Source: Apodemus sylvaticus (lineage: Eukaryota > Chordata > Mammalia > Rodentia > Muridae). Taken from it: DNA of 64,000 nucleotides. The stretch lies in assembly GCF_947179515.1 (NCBI RefSeq), contig NC_067473.1, positions 81,647,069-81,711,068 of the forward strand, read 5' to 3'. The notes below the pieces were generated by a model. That model searched no databases, was not told the origin of the DNA, and saw nothing but the letters and a program-made list of their open reading frames with translations. Both the position numbers and the translations under genes were made by a program. Positions 53,516 to 64,000 of this stretch are shown here, in pieces; positions within the stretch are counted from its first letter, which is position 1, and each line of letters begins with the position of its first letter.

Positions 53516-54589
53516 CCAATGTGCAAAATATTTATCGATTCGTCTCTCTTCCTGAACACACATTCTCAGCATCTTGTACCTAGGTGAGACTATCACATGC
53601 TAAGATACTAAGTCTTAAAATCCTCTGCCAATAGCATTCAATCAGGGAATGCAGAGTAGGAACCACTAGGGAAGGCACACATGGAATCAGTATTTGTGGG
53701 CAGACATGGATGGAACAAGGACCCCTGGGCAGGCATGGATGGAAATGGGACCACAGGGGCCAGCACAGGTGACTTGGCACATCAAATTCTTACATCCCAG
53801 ATATTCAAGGACAGAATGGCCTGATAAGATTTCTGAACAATTGATGTATTTTAAACATCACTTGTTTCACCACTGAAAAGTATTTCTAATTTTCATTTAT
53901 TGATTTTTAAAACTTTTAATATGGCCAAATACAGTTGGGGAATAGCCATAAAAATAATAATTCACTATATATTGAGTATTTTATTTGGACATTACCATTA
54001 ATTAACTTCTCTCCCCAGAAGGCAGATTAAATCAACACACATTGCAATCTAAATTGACTAATTTAGATATATAATAGACAAATTTTCAAGGCTGACATAC
54101 ATGTGTGGGACTGTAGGTCTTGATCTCAGAAGTAAGTGACCTAGACCATACCCCCTAACCACCCACAGAGCTTCTTGTTTGCTCCTTGTCTACCTTTGCC
54201 TTTGGTTTCTCTATGATCTCTGCTGGCTTCTTTGCTCTGCTTACTGCTTGATTCCCACTGAAGAGTCCTCGTATCATAACTATATGAAGTGATGGTCATG
54301 CCAATGGTATGGGCCAAGCACAAATATATAATTTGTTTGGGTGAGGTCCCTACATTCCATTTCCCAGATACAGACTCAAACCATTTGGTCCTTAGGGAAT
54401 ATCCAAGCCTCCATGTTTCAAGACAAGTTTCCAGAGCTTTTGTGCCTGGAACCACACTGTGAAAAGAATTAGAAATAAGACTCCTGAAAGTCTAACTAGG
54501 TACAAGTGATCTAGGATTATGTAATGAATAATCTCAAAAAATTAATTACTTATATCCCCTGTATCGAAAGTGAAACTACAGATGCCTTA
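53516..54589. other. No gene seen
   Basis: 53,697-53,755 holds two near-identical 'gggcaggcatggatgga'-type units, a short tandem duplication. The rest is unique-looking. A 104-codon minus-strand frame at 54,141-54,455 has no domain that I recognise. Confidence 0.4.
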
Positions 54590-54955
54590 ACTTCTGTTCC
54601 TGTGATAAAGCACTGACTAAAAGGTTTATTTCAGTTTATAGTCTAACAGGAAAGGAAGTTAGGGCAGGCACTCAAAACAGGTAGTTGGTGGCAGGAACTG
54701 AAGGTGGAGCCATTGAGGAATTCTGCTTACTGGATTGTTCCTTGTGGCTTGCTCAGCCTGTGGTTCTTATTCAACCCAAGACCACCTGCTCAGGGTTGGT
54801 ACCACCCACAGTGAGCTGTGCCCTCCCACATCAATCAGTAATTTAGAAAGTGCCCTACAGATTTGCCTACAGTTCACCTAATTGGTGGCAGCGTTTAATT
54901 GACTGAAGTTTTTCTTCCCAGACAGCACTAGCTTGTGTTAAACTAACAAAATGTA
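54590..54955 (-). mobile_element. MaLR LTR-like repeat, antisense
   Basis: Antisense phrases: 'ttgctcagcctgtggttcttattcaaccc', 'ggttggtaccacccacagtgagctg', 'ctcccacatcaatcag', 'cagatttgcctacagttcacc', 'agcttgtgttaaactaacaaa'. This is the complement of the LTR type at 3311 and 9215. The outer left part ('ctgttcctgtgataaagcactgac') fits the LTR end. Confidence 0.72.
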
Positions 54956-56262
54956 GCCAGGACAACAGCCATTGGCTTGACCCATTGAGAAAACTATGAA
55001 GATGGGACAATAAAGGGACGTCTCTGTGTCTCTTACATTATTTGCACAGTAGAGATCACAGGCATTCCTTCCCTCAAGCAGTTCACCAACAAGAACAAGT
55101 GCGTCTCTTGTGCCCAGAGATGCATTTGGCCAAGGAGCTTAGTGCCCTCTGTTATAAGTAAAATCTGACTTTAGAAGAGAAAAATGACTTGTAATTATCA
55201 CAGGAGAGAATCAAAGGAAAATGGTTGTGTAACTTCTCAGCTGAGATAGGACTCTGTGTCAAGGACAGCCCTCCTCCCCCCCCCCCCCCGGGGTGAAGGA
55301 AGAGAGTTGGGAGGGCAGCCCCTGGAGGTGACTTCTGGGTCTAAGAGCCTAGCACTTGCTCATCGCATGTCCTAGTTCTCCCAAGGCCTCATCAGTATTG
55401 CCCGTCACTAGCCTAAGCCTTAGAAGTTTCCTCCTGTCTGTTTAAATTAGCTCAGAATAGGGACACACTTCAAGAGATGCCCTGAGTGTTGAAGATGAAA
55501 GTGCTTGGATGTAGCCACCTACCTATCCGCCCACTATTTTAGGATAATGGGCATCCTGTTCTATTTTCACATTAGTCAGTCTTTTTAATTTAGATGAAAA
55601 TTACCAAAAAAAAATTTAAGCCCAAGTTAAAAGCTTGACTGGTAAAGGTTCATAATTACGTTGACATATTAGAAACTGGCATGAGAGTAGTTGCTAATGG
55701 ACTGGGGAGGTGAAGGAATGAGGATGGCGTCCCTGACTCCAGAGCATCTACCCAGACCTAAAAGAGGGCCTCGTGCTTCTAACAGCACATTCCTGGCTAA
55801 TGCTGTCCTTCAGGTCATTTCCATGGCTTTTCTTTAAAGTGAAACCATTTGAGTACTGACCATTTGAGTAGAAACATCTGGGAACTTGTCAGACATACAG
55901 AGTCTTCATTGCTCATCTGGTTTACAAACAAGAAATCAAAGCCATTGGCTTGATCCATTGAGATCAAATGATCCACTGAGTTATCAAATGACTGTTATAC
56001 ACCCTTAAATGGGAACACAATCACCTAAGAGAGTTGATTCACATACTAGGACCCCAGTCCCTGTCCCATAACCACCGATCTGGGCTTCTGAAATTGTCTT
56101 TCCATGTAAGCCCACTGATCCTGATGCCCGAGAGAACCTACACAGAGGCATATAACAGTAATTTTTTTCATTGTCATAAAAGACAATCATGGAAGCCAGG
56201 AAGCAATCAAAAGCTCTACAGCACAGTGCTTCAAGACTGCAGTTAAAATATATAAATTATAC
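54956..56262. other. No gene seen; C-homopolymer at 55,276-55,290
   Basis: About 1.3 kb unique-looking sequence. A C run of about 13 sits at 55,277-55,289. A short repeat, 'gagtactgaccatttgagta', at about 55,850-55,872 is trivial. Confidence 0.4.

Positions 56263-56310
<48 letters not shown>
56263..56310 (+). repeat. (TG)n(TATG)n microsatellite
   Basis: TG units to about 56,295 and then four TATG units, attached to the tail of an antisense SINE. Confidence 0.95.
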
Positions 56311-56311
<1 letters not shown>

Positions 56312-56640
56312 CTCTGCATGCATGTGTTACTAATGAGTGCACACACAGGTATGTGAGCATACATGAATACACAATCAGCGCAGGACGTTGAGTGCTTTCC
56401 TCTATCATTCTCTGCCTTATTGCCTTCACAAAAGACCACTGAACTTTTAACAAACAGAAGCTCAACTAGGCTAGTTGGTCAAAGAACTCTTCAGACCCAT
56501 CTGTCTCCACCTCAATATTGAGGTGACAGTCATATACAGCCATGCAAAACTTATGGCTGCTGCGATTCGAACTCAGGTCCTAATGATTGCAAAGAAGGTA
56601 CTCTTATCTATTGAGTTGTTTCCCCAATCCCTTGGTTGTA
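56311..56640 (-). mobile_element. B3-like SINE, antisense
   Basis: TG-rich left part, 'gagtgctttcctctatcattctctgcc', then 'gctgctgcgattcgaactcaggtcc' and 'gcaaagaaggtactcttatctattgagttg', the complement of a tRNA-like head. An insertion lies between body and head near 56,440-56,530. Confidence 0.68.
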
Positions 56641-56664
56641 CTTTTAAATCAGTGTTTAGATACT

Positions 56665-56735
56665 GAAGATATAACTTAGAGGTAGAGCACTTGTCAGGCA
56701 TGGAAGGCCCTATGTTCCATCCCAGAAAGGAACCA
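56665..56735 (+). mobile_element. ID SINE
   Basis: Short tRNA(Ala)/BC1-derived element: 'gatataacttagaggtagagcacttgtcaggcatgg' contains box A, and 'aaggccctatgttccatccc' contains box B. Diverged, with no long A tail. Confidence 0.75.
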
Positions 56736-57039
56736 AGGGAAGGAAGGAGGGAATGAAAGATTTAGCACTTATAGAACATGCAAATGCTAAAACAAGACCA
56801 AAAAATAATAGAAATAATATTTTATTTATTATATCTATAATAATATATCTATTAATATAATCTCTAATAAAAGCTAGGAGCCACTGGTAATCCACCATAG
56901 ACAGTTGAGCTATACAGAGACAGCTGTGGGAAGGCTTTTATTTCTTGTTTGTTGTTTATTATGAGATAGATTTTAAAATTGATTGAGATTTGACCTCAAA
57001 ACTATGAAAACAAATAAATATATAAAACACCTGTATTTG
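56736..57039. other. AT-rich spacer without gene
   Basis: AT-rich with TAATA-type words at 56,800-56,870; nothing else recognised. Confidence 0.4.
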
Positions 57040-57330
57040 GGGCTCAGCTGGTAAAAGAAATGTTCTACGAGCATGCGTGAGGCACTAAGTTCAAATCCCC
57101 ATGAACCCATGTACAAAGTTAGACATGCCAATAGCTTCCTGTATCCCCAACACTGGAGGAGGCAGAGGCAGTTGTATACCAAGGGCTCACTGGCAACCAG
57201 CCTAGATCAAAGAGCGAGCTTCCGCTCTACCCAGAGACCTTGTCTCAAGGTTAAGAGCAATAGAGGAAGACTCCAGACATCCTGCTTTGCTCTCTCCATA
57301 GACACAAATGAGCGCACACATACCACATAC
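57040..57330 (+). mobile_element. B4 SINE
   Basis: ID-like head ('ggggctcagctggtaaaag', 'agttcaaatccccatgaaccc') followed by a B1-like part ('tatccccaacactggaggaggcagaggcag', 'accagcctagatcaaag', 'gaccttgtctcaagg'). The body ends in a CACA-rich part and a (CATA)n tail. Confidence 0.75.
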
Positions 57331-57333
57331 AAC

Positions 57334-57371
57334 ATACATACATACATACATACATACATACATACATACAG
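57334..57371 (+). repeat. (CATA)n microsatellite
   Basis: About nine CATA units in the B4 tail. Confidence 0.95.
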
Positions 57372-57420
57372 TAAATAAATAAAGTAAACACCTATCTTTA
57401 TTGTATGCCAGATGCCCATT

Positions 57421-57822
57421 TGTACTGGCTGGTTTTGTGTGTCAACCTGACACAGGCTGGAGTTAGCACAGAGAAAGGAGTTTCAGGTAAGGAAGTGCCT
57501 CCATGAGATCCAGCTATGGGGCATTTTCTCAGTTGGTAATCAAGGGAGGAGAGCCCCTTGTGGGAGGTGCCATCCCTGGCCTGGTATTCTTGGGTTCTAT
57601 AAGAGAGCAGGCTGAGTAAGCCGGGGGAAGCAAGCCAATAAGAAACATCCCTCCATGGCCTCTGCATCAGCTCCTGCTTCCTGACCTGCTTGAGTTCCAG
57701 CCCTGACTTCCTTTGGTGATGAACAGCAATGTGGGAAGTGTAAGCTGAGTAAACCCTTTCCTCCCCCAACTTGCTTCTTGGTCATGATGTTCTGTGCAGG
57801 AATAGAAACCCTGACTAAGACA
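57421..57822 (+). mobile_element. Solo MaLR LTR with perfect 5-bp TSD
   Basis: Begins 'tgtactggctggttttgtg' and ends 'accctgactaagaca': TG...CA ends 402 bp apart. The pentamer 'ccatt' flanks it at 57,416-57,420 and 57,823-57,827. All blocks are well preserved, making this the youngest LTR of its type here. A solo LTR arises by recombination between the two LTRs of a provirus. Confidence 0.93.
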
Positions 57823-57827
57823 CCATT

Positions 57828-58194
57828 TGAAATTTGACATCTTATCTCATTGAATTTTTTACTACAAAATAAAAGAGGAGTAGGGGATCATCACTATCCT
57901 CAATAAAATAAATCTCAGAGGCTCAAAGAATTTAAATTTTCATGAGGAGATACAGCTGACTGTGGACCCTGAGTTTAGTACTCCCCTAAGGTCCTAGGCT
58001 CTAATCACCACGTCAGTAATACCCAAGGTGATCCTCTCTCCCGTAAAGGTCTGACACTCTCCTTGCAGAACTTTCCCTTGCATCCCTTTCCCACAGCTGA
58101 GACAAAACTCAAAGCATGTCACTAAGCAAGAAACTATAGGAGTTATAAATGAGAACTAAACACACAGACTCTAATACATAAGCGTGGAGAAATG
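57828..58194. other. No feature recognised
   Basis: Unique-looking sequence. Confidence 0.35.
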
Positions 58195-58360
58195 AGTATG
58201 CATTTGACTTCCCGAGACTAGGTTCCTGAGTTCGCTACATGAGGAGTTAGCCAGCTCCCTGTGCCATACTTTCTTCCTCTGTAAAATGGAGATGCAGATT
58301 TCCATGCAGCAGTCTCACTCAGCACTTGTCAGTGTGGCTCATACAGTAAACACTTAGGAT
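58195..58360 (+). mobile_element. MIR SINE fragment
   Basis: 'tttgacttcccgagactaggttcctg', 'ttcttcctctgtaaaatggagatg' is a clear MIR core with conserved '...cctctgtaaaatgg' segment. Confidence 0.65.
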
Positions 58361-58611
58361 TCAGCATACCAAGCTAATGCGCTCCTGGAGTTCACAAATT
58401 CTGTGCTATTTTGTCTGACATCATAAATTTGTAATGAAATCCAATGCAGTTCAGCCAAAGGCAACCTAATATGGGAGCAATTCACCCTATTCTTACAGAA
58501 GGTAAAAATGAACCCAGCTCACAAATCTAGATATCTAAACCAACTGTATATGTGACCTCTTCTTCCTCCTCCTCCTCCTCTTTCTCGTCTTCTTTTATTC
58601 TTTTTATTCCT
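58361..58611. other. Unique sequence with short (TCC)n
   Basis: (TCC)n-like run at about 58,560-58,580; otherwise nothing recognised. Confidence 0.4.
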
Positions 58612-58730
58612 TTTTAGTCATGGCCTTACTATGTTGCTCTTGTAAGCCTGAAACTTGCTACATTGCTATGTATACCAGGTTGTCCTGGAACTCACAGAGA
58701 TCTGCCTGTCTGCCTCCTGTGGTCTGCAAT
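58612..58730 (-). mobile_element. B1 SINE, antisense
   Basis: 'ccaggttgtcctggaactcacagagatctgcctgtctgcctcc' is the standard antisense B1 middle. The left and right ends are eroded. Confidence 0.82.
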
Positions 58731-58746
58731 TAAAGTTATATCCTTC

Positions 58747-58862
58747 TGGGCTTGGTGGTAAATGTCTATTATCCCAGCATTCAGGGATAAAGGCAGGCAG
58801 ATATCTGTGAGTTTCAGAACAGCCTACCCTGTACAGTGAAACCCTATTTCAAAAAAAAAAGA
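58747..58862 (+). mobile_element. B1 SINE
   Basis: 'ctgggcttggtggtaaatg', 'tatcccagcattcagggataaaggcaggcagat', 'tacagtgaaaccctatttc', then an A tail. It lies close to the antisense B1 at 58,612, making an inverted pair. Confidence 0.85.
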
Positions 58863-58895
58863 GAAAGATGAGAGAAAAAGAGAGGGAGAAGGAGT

Positions 58896-58957
58896 AGAAG
58901 GAAGGAAGGAAGGAAGGAAGGAAGGAAGGAAGGAAGGAAGGAAGGAAGGAAGGAAGG
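58896..58957 (+). repeat. (GGAA)n microsatellite
   Basis: About 15 AGGA units growing from the purine-rich B1 tail. Confidence 0.95.
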
Positions 58958-59259
58958 ACTGATGGACAAGACATGACATTCCTGGCCTATAGATTTCTTT
59001 AAAAAGAACAAAATACAGAAATCTAATAGTTTTGGTTCTGCTTAAGAATCTTAGGTGATCTAAAACTCAAAACATAATTTCAAATGGACATAAAAACATG
59101 AAATACAATTGGAAGGATTAGCAAAGCTATTCATAAGCAATAAAAAAGCTAAAATGAAAAGTACTTTCAGGGTGTAGTCATGACCTCTAGAACAGAAATT
59201 AATTCAATGCAAACTCCTAGAAATTTTCTTTATGGAATTATAAATTATACAAATTAATT
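58958..59259. other. Unique L1 5' flank
   Basis: AT-rich sequence, no gene. Confidence 0.4.
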
Positions 59260-59275
59260 ATAACATCCAAACAGT
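59260..59275 (+). repeat. L1 target-site duplication, left
   Basis: 'ataacatccaaacagt' is repeated perfectly at 59,962-59,977. Confidence 0.95.
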
Positions 59276-59961
59276 GTGGAGAAAGAGGAACACTCCTCCA
59301 CTGCTGGTGGGGCTGTAAGATGGTACAACCACTTTGGAAATCAGTCTGGCGGTTCCTCAGAAAACTGGACATGACACTTCCGGAGGACCCTGCTATATCT
59401 CTCCTGGGCATATACCCAAAGGATTCCCAAGCATGCAATAAAGACACATGTGCCATTATGTTCATAGCTGCCTTATTTATAATAGCCAGAAGCCAGAAAG
59501 AACCCAGATGTCCCTCAAAGGAGGAATGGATACAGAAAATGTGGTATATTTACACAATGGAATACTACTCAGCAATTAGAAACAATGAATTTACAAAATT
59601 TTTAGGCAAATGGTTTTATCTGGAAAATATCATCCTAAGTGAGGTAACCCAATCACAAAAGAATACACATGGAATGCAATCTCTGATAAGTGGATATTAA
59701 TTAGCCCAGAAGCTCTGAGTACCCAAGGCACAAATCACATAACAAGTGACTCCCATGAAGAAGTATGGAGAGGGTCCTGATCCTGGAAAGGATTGATCTA
59801 GCATTGGAGGGGAATATAAGGACAGAGAAAAAGGAGGGAGGCGATTGGAGAATGGATGGAGAGAAGAAGGCTTATGGGACATATGGGGAGGGGGGATCCG
59901 GGAAAGGGGAAATCATTTGGAATGTAAACAAAGAATATAGAAAATAAAAATATTAAAAAAA
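59276..59961 (+). mobile_element. 5'-truncated L1 (older 3'UTR type) with 16-bp TSD
   Basis: Starts at 'gtggagaaagaggaacac' inside the ORF2 Cys-rich region. A 126-codon frame (59,320-59,700) runs to the natural ORF2 stop, TAA after GGATAT. The 3'UTR follows ('gggtcctgatcctggaaagg', a G-rich part at 59,880-59,905, 'catttggaatgtaaac'), then an A-rich tail. This is the same 3' family as 34,254-35,265. The clean TSD and intact C-terminal frame suggest a fairly recent insertion of this lineage. Confidence 0.95.
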
Positions 59962-59977
59962 ATAACATCCAAACAGT
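59962..59977 (+). repeat. L1 target-site duplication, right
   Basis: Perfect copy of 59,260-59,275, directly after the A-rich tail. Confidence 0.95.
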
Positions 59978-61460
59978 TATTCCACATCAGGGATGCATAT
60001 GTTTACAATTCAACTGAAACCACCAAAAGTGCATACTGAAGAGTTTCACAAAGGAAGCTCAAAGTTCATCTTATGTAATTAGGGCACACACCAGGACACA
60101 CTGTATAAAAGCTAAGTACGTGTTCACATGTTAGAAACTACCTCTAAATACCATAGTCATGCCTCCGTTTTGTACAATATGAATAATTTTCTGACCATTT
60201 TACCTCTGATACTTCCTTTGAGTTTTCACTGCATAGGAGGCAATACAAACAAATCTGAACTCACTTTAAACCAGCATCCTGTAAGCTTAAAGAACAAGCG
60301 CCTGTCCTGGAATGCTGATCTTAGCAGAACACGTGATTCCTATTCTAGTCTTTTTTTTCCAGGAGCACACCGATATATATCAACTAGATGGAGAAAATGT
60401 CTGTAAAAATAACATTTTACAGTGGTAAATTCTCCCTTCAGGACATTATTTTTGTATCCTCTTTCAGTGGAAAAGTTGTTTTAAAAAGACAAAAGCTGAT
60501 GTGGATATTGACGATACATTATAAGAAAATGCTTAAGAACATGAATGTGGATATATCCTTAGCTCTCCGATATTACACACCTAATCTACTGACAATCAAC
60601 CCTATTGAGTATTCATAACCAAAGGGCAGGCCAATAAACACTTTGTGAGTTACTGGTTTTAATGATAAACTAAAGAATTTACTTCCAATTCCACAAAATA
60701 AAAAGACCTCATCTGATTCAATGGAGTCTATGAATATCTAAAACTAAAAATGTCAAAATAGGTTTTCCTCTTTTCTGCCTTGAGAAGGTCGAAAGATTTA
60801 AGTGTCTGTATAATACTCGATATTTGCATAGTATTCTACCATTCACAAGGTTATACTTGCATTGTATTCCAACAAACTAGTGAAATAAGTACTGCTGTCA
60901 TCCCCATTCCACAGATGAATAAACTGATGCTCAGGCATGTGTCTGAATCAAAATCACAAGAAAATCCATGGGAGGAAGCTTAGATTCACACCTTAGTTCA
61001 GATTTTGTGTGAGTCTTTCATTTCTAGCATACTTTCTACCCAAGAAAACTCTTCCCCCACTGGCATACTTGCATTCTTCACCCGTGGAACGTAGTCTTAG
61101 ACCTGCAGAAATGTCCTTATCACTTCCTGATTCCCCTGGAAGGAGACAGGAAGGAATGCTTAATTCTTCTTTTGATCTCTCCTCATAGTGCTGATACAGG
61201 TGCAAAGTTAGAAAGGGGGGTATTTGGGGTATATCTGTATATTTCCTCTCTGCACTTAAACCAATATAAATGAATGACAGTCCTGAAATAACCCTTACTG
61301 AACCACAAATGCATCTTAACTCTAAAAAGGCCATGGGTAAGAAGACAAGAAAAGTGAAATAGTGTTGGAAGACAGAGCCTCTCCTCATCCCCCTTCTCCC
61401 TAAAAGCAAGAACCAGTGTGTACTTCCCCTGGGTCTCCAGGCAGGAGCAGTCCACAAAAC
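59978..61460. other. No gene seen; MIR-like piece at 60,885-60,965
   Basis: 1.5 kb of mostly unique, AT-rich sequence. 'ccccattccacagatgaataaactgatgctcagg' at about 60,902-60,935 is an antisense MIR core. If the CpG island to the right is a minus-strand promoter, this would be intronic. Confidence 0.45.
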
Positions 61461-61462
61461 TC

Positions 61463-61464
61463 AC
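61463..61464 (-). other. Candidate 5' splice donor
   Basis: Minus strand reads CAGGAG|GTGAGTTTTG, with the exon ending at 61,465. It matches the mammalian donor consensus at G(-1) and all of GTGAGT, and lies at the downstream edge of the CpG-rich block. Confidence 0.4.
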
Positions 61465-61870
61465 CTCCTGGGCTGTCGCTGGGAGAGGACTGGGACATAG
61501 TCGGCAAACGCCTCAGCACCGGGGACAGCTCCGCGTTCTCCAACTTTGGAAGCTCCTGCTGTCTGTGCTTTGCCAGCGGCTGTTCCCAGGCTGGGAGAGG
61601 TCTGAAAGAGTCCTGATGCCGGAGTGCCCGACGCTGGGTTCTGGAGTCTTTGAGAGAAGCGGGAGCAGCGAGCGGAACTTCTGGCTGAGGCGGCGACGAT
61701 CCCGGCTGCACGACGGTGTGGCGGGACCGCGCCAGCACGGAGGAGACAGAGCCCATCCCAGCGGGCCAGGAGGAGATCCTCTGGGATCCGCACCCCTTGG
61801 CAGCCAAAGGCTGGTTACCTTCCCACCCCGGGGCGCCCCTGGCGAACTGCGCCTCCTCTGACAGCCACAC
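61465..61870 (-). other. Candidate first exon / CpG-island promoter, unidentified
   Basis: This is the only CpG-island-like stretch in the window: I count 28 CpGs in 61,501-61,860 at about 60% GC. On the minus strand a frame is open from 61,870 through the donor at 61,464; ATGs in that frame lie at 61,756 and 61,498 (the latter giving MSQSSPSDSPG before the donor). I do not recognise this peptide. The plus strand also has open frames (e.g. 61,418-61,861), as GC-rich DNA often does. Function, transcript and direction are unproven; it could also be the untranslated first exon of a gene extending left. Confidence 0.35.
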
Positions 61871-64000
61871 AAAGGCAGCTGAGCAGGGTTCAGGGAAGGC
61901 TAAATGCTCCCACCCGAGGTGGACTGCAAGTAATCTGATTGATGCCTGCCTGTCTGGCTGTCCAGAGTGGAAAGAGGCACAAGAGGATGGACGTTTGGAT
62001 ACCGAAGATGTTCTGAGGTATTACTGGAAGAAAGGGCGTGGCAGTAAGCAAGCGAGGAGTGCTTTTCCCTCCACTCTGCACTTAGTTCACCTGGGGCCAA
62101 AGGTATGGCGCATCCTTCCTCTCCAGTACAGCCCCCAGAGAGGATGAAACCTCTACCAACGGCAGAGAAGAAGCCAGCATTGTTTTCACACACACACAAA
62201 CTCATATTCTTGGTAGTTTCATGCATGTAATACAATGAAATATGATCACATCTATTCCACATTTTTCTCCCACCCCCCAACTTCTTCCAAATCCCGCATA
62301 CACACTTTGAGCTCCCAATTTCGTGTCTTTCTTTAAATAACCTACTAAGTTCAGTACTGTCCATATGTGCATGGATGCCGAGCTGAACACTAGCGTGAGA
62401 ATCTCACCGATGACCTCTTAAAGTTAATGTCACTTCTCTAGGCTACGATTCAATGATGAAACCCCGTTCAGTTCTGTCCCTGAGCCTAGCTTGTGTGTTT
62501 TCTCTGTGCCTCTCAGCCTGGGCATTGTCCCCTTCGTGGCTGCCAAGACTGTCTATTCTTTTCAGAGGTTGAGCCCAGGAAGGGAAGTGGAAGTAGAGAA
62601 AGAGTCATCTCAGCTAGTTCTGTTCTTGAGAGCCGGAGAGGAGGCGCCAGCCCTGAGAACTCCCAAGGCTTCACACCGGTGCAGCCTTGGCTCTGTTAAT
62701 AGCCTGCTTTTCTGCCTGGAGTGAAGCCTTTGGCTCCTTCCTGCTCTGCCAGGAGTAAGAAGATAGTGTGATATGGGATGCAGGAGTGGAAAGGGGAACC
62801 TGGGGTAGTGTTCTAGCTAAAAGATGTTGACCAAAGGGGTTTTAGGGTCACACAAAAGTAGTTATGGAAGTGGACTGTATGGGCCTCCTCTTTCTAAATT
62901 CAGTTTCCTATCCATTCTGTGCCTGTCCTAAAGATTTTTAGGTACTGGACTGTAAAACAAGACAATTTCTTGTTCAATATACAGGCTATTTGAGGTTACA
63001 CTGTGTAAAGGGAGGCAGAGCTCCCCTCTCTTTATGACTCTTGGCACTCATCTTTAAATTGCCTTGCCTGCTAGTAAATGTAAAATAATATCATCACAGT
63101 AGTGGAGTCCAGAAACAATCAGATCAATAAATGGGAGGGGAAAGGGGTTTTAGGATCTTCATTTGGAACTTAGAGGTAAATCAGAGAATCAGCCAGGACA
63201 GGACACCTACAGGACACATAGCTTTCTCTCTTTCAACTTGTTTCACATAGGTGGGGAAAAGCCAAGATCATAATGCTTGAGCCACAATGTTACTCATGAG
63301 ACTCCAACTAATTGGACCACACAGGCCGTAACCCTACTCCTTTTACCTTGTAAGAGCTAGGGCGGTGTCCTTTTACTCAGCCGACCTCAGGGACCCACCT
63401 TCTCAGGGCAAGCCAAAGGAATGTTACAGCGTGCATCTCTAGGAGAGAGAAATATGTAGATAGAGACAGGGTAACTGTGATGAACATGGGCAGCTGGCTA
63501 GGATGAAGGGGAATATGGAGGGTGAAATGCCTAATGGCCTGCAGTTAGCAAATTGAAGACCCGGAAGAGGTTCCATGTAGTTCCAGTTCAGTCCGAAGGT
63601 CTAAGAAGCGGCAGAGCAAATGGGGTCAACTCGGAAAGTCTGAGTTTGAGTCAGAAGCAGGGCAAACCAGGAGCCCTGCCTGGATACACAACCACATTCT
63701 CCTTACTCCACCTTTCTGTTCTGGTCAAGCCAATGGCTTGAATAAGCCCCAGTCTCCAGGGCAGGGGTAGTCTGCTCTAATCAGTCCAGCAATTCAACTG
63801 TAATCTTATCCTCACAGACATTCCTAGAATAACATTTAACCAAATATCCAGGCCTTCCATGACTCCGCCAGGCAACATATAAGAGTAACCCTGCCATTGG
63901 AGCTACATGAATTGCTTTTTAATTTTTTGATCCCTTTTTATCCTTTGCTTGCTAGCCATAGATCTATAGCCCTGTTGTAAATCCTGACTTTGGGGGGCAC
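61871..64000. other. No gene seen
   Basis: GC content falls gradually from the CpG island. 61,900-62,150 has a 143-codon plus-strand frame starting at 61,716 but no domain. 62,190-62,290 is CA/C-rich. The rest has no repeat or gene that I can identify, which is itself unlike most of the window and fits sequence flanking a regulatory region. Confidence 0.4.

Noticed and set aside
53697..53755. Two 'gggcaggcatggatgga'-type units considered as a minisatellite or CRISPR-like repeat
   Set aside because: Only two imperfect copies, no spacers, and eukaryotic context.
57334..57371. Regular CATA repeats considered as a regulatory array
   Set aside because: Simple microsatellite growing from a B4 SINE tail.
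60993..61457. 154-codon minus-strand frame left of the CpG island
   Set aside because: It begins beyond the splice donor in what would be intron, has no recognisable domain, and does not start with ATG in the sequence.
61716..62147. 143-codon plus-strand frame
   Set aside because: GC-rich DNA opens frames on both strands here; no domain, and no donor site with matching phase found.

Overview
The window reads as non-coding nuclear DNA from a murid (muroid) rodent. I see no complete host gene. It is built from transposable elements whose mix is diagnostic: rodent SINEs (B1, B2, B3/B4-like, ID), ERVL-MaLR LTRs of the ORR1/MT type, several LINE-1 lineages with murine-type ORF1, a satellite-like block resembling MurSatRep, and older mammalian repeats (MIR, MLT1, MER5-like hAT, MER2-like Tigger, old L1). 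Family names are from memory of consensus sequences; no database was searched. The young L1 ORF1 resembles, but does not closely match, the Mus domesticus or Rattus ORF1 I can recall, so the species is left open.

Layout. 0-6.3 kb: a pair of L1 3' ends inside an exact 90-bp duplication, an MLT1 LTR, a MaLR fragment split by an L1, then a satellite-like block. 6.9-10.6 kb: a MaLR element with both LTRs and an L1 nested in its 5' LTR, a solo MaLR LTR and an old L1. 10.6-16 kb: mostly unique sequence with MIR copies and one B2. 16.09-17.42 kb: an L1 ORF2 fragment ending inside ORF2 yet with an A-rich tail and target-site duplication (TSD). 17.6-25.5 kb: an inverted older L1, a MER5-like element, a 266-nt pure polypurine tract, and ORR1/MT LTRs, one of them inside a Tigger element. 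25.6-35.27 kb: a nest of at least three L1s within one old host L1. 36-45.9 kb: SINEs, microsatellites, an old L1 with 5'UTR and ORF1, and a possible processed pseudogene. 45.98-48.99 kb: an L1 lacking both ends but with an intact 407-codon ORF1. 49-61 kb: SINEs, LTRs (one perfect solo LTR with a 5-bp TSD) and an L1 with a perfect 16-bp TSD. 61.46-61.87 kb: the only CpG-island-like stretch, with a consensus splice donor on the minus strand; it is the best candidate for the edge of a host gene.

The elements do not form a pathway. They record successive insertions. The L1 ORFs encode, when intact, an RNA-binding chaperone (ORF1p) and an endonuclease/reverse transcriptase (ORF2p), and the SINEs depend on such machinery in trans. 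No L1 here can be autonomous: each lacks a promoter, an intact ORF, the catalytic RT region or the 3' end. I found no convincing new biological system. The most notable points are the mechanistic signatures of atypical L1 integration: a 90-bp TSD, an internal 3' end with TSD, insertion with apparent target deletion, and an exact Asp229-to-Tyr change in one endonuclease.
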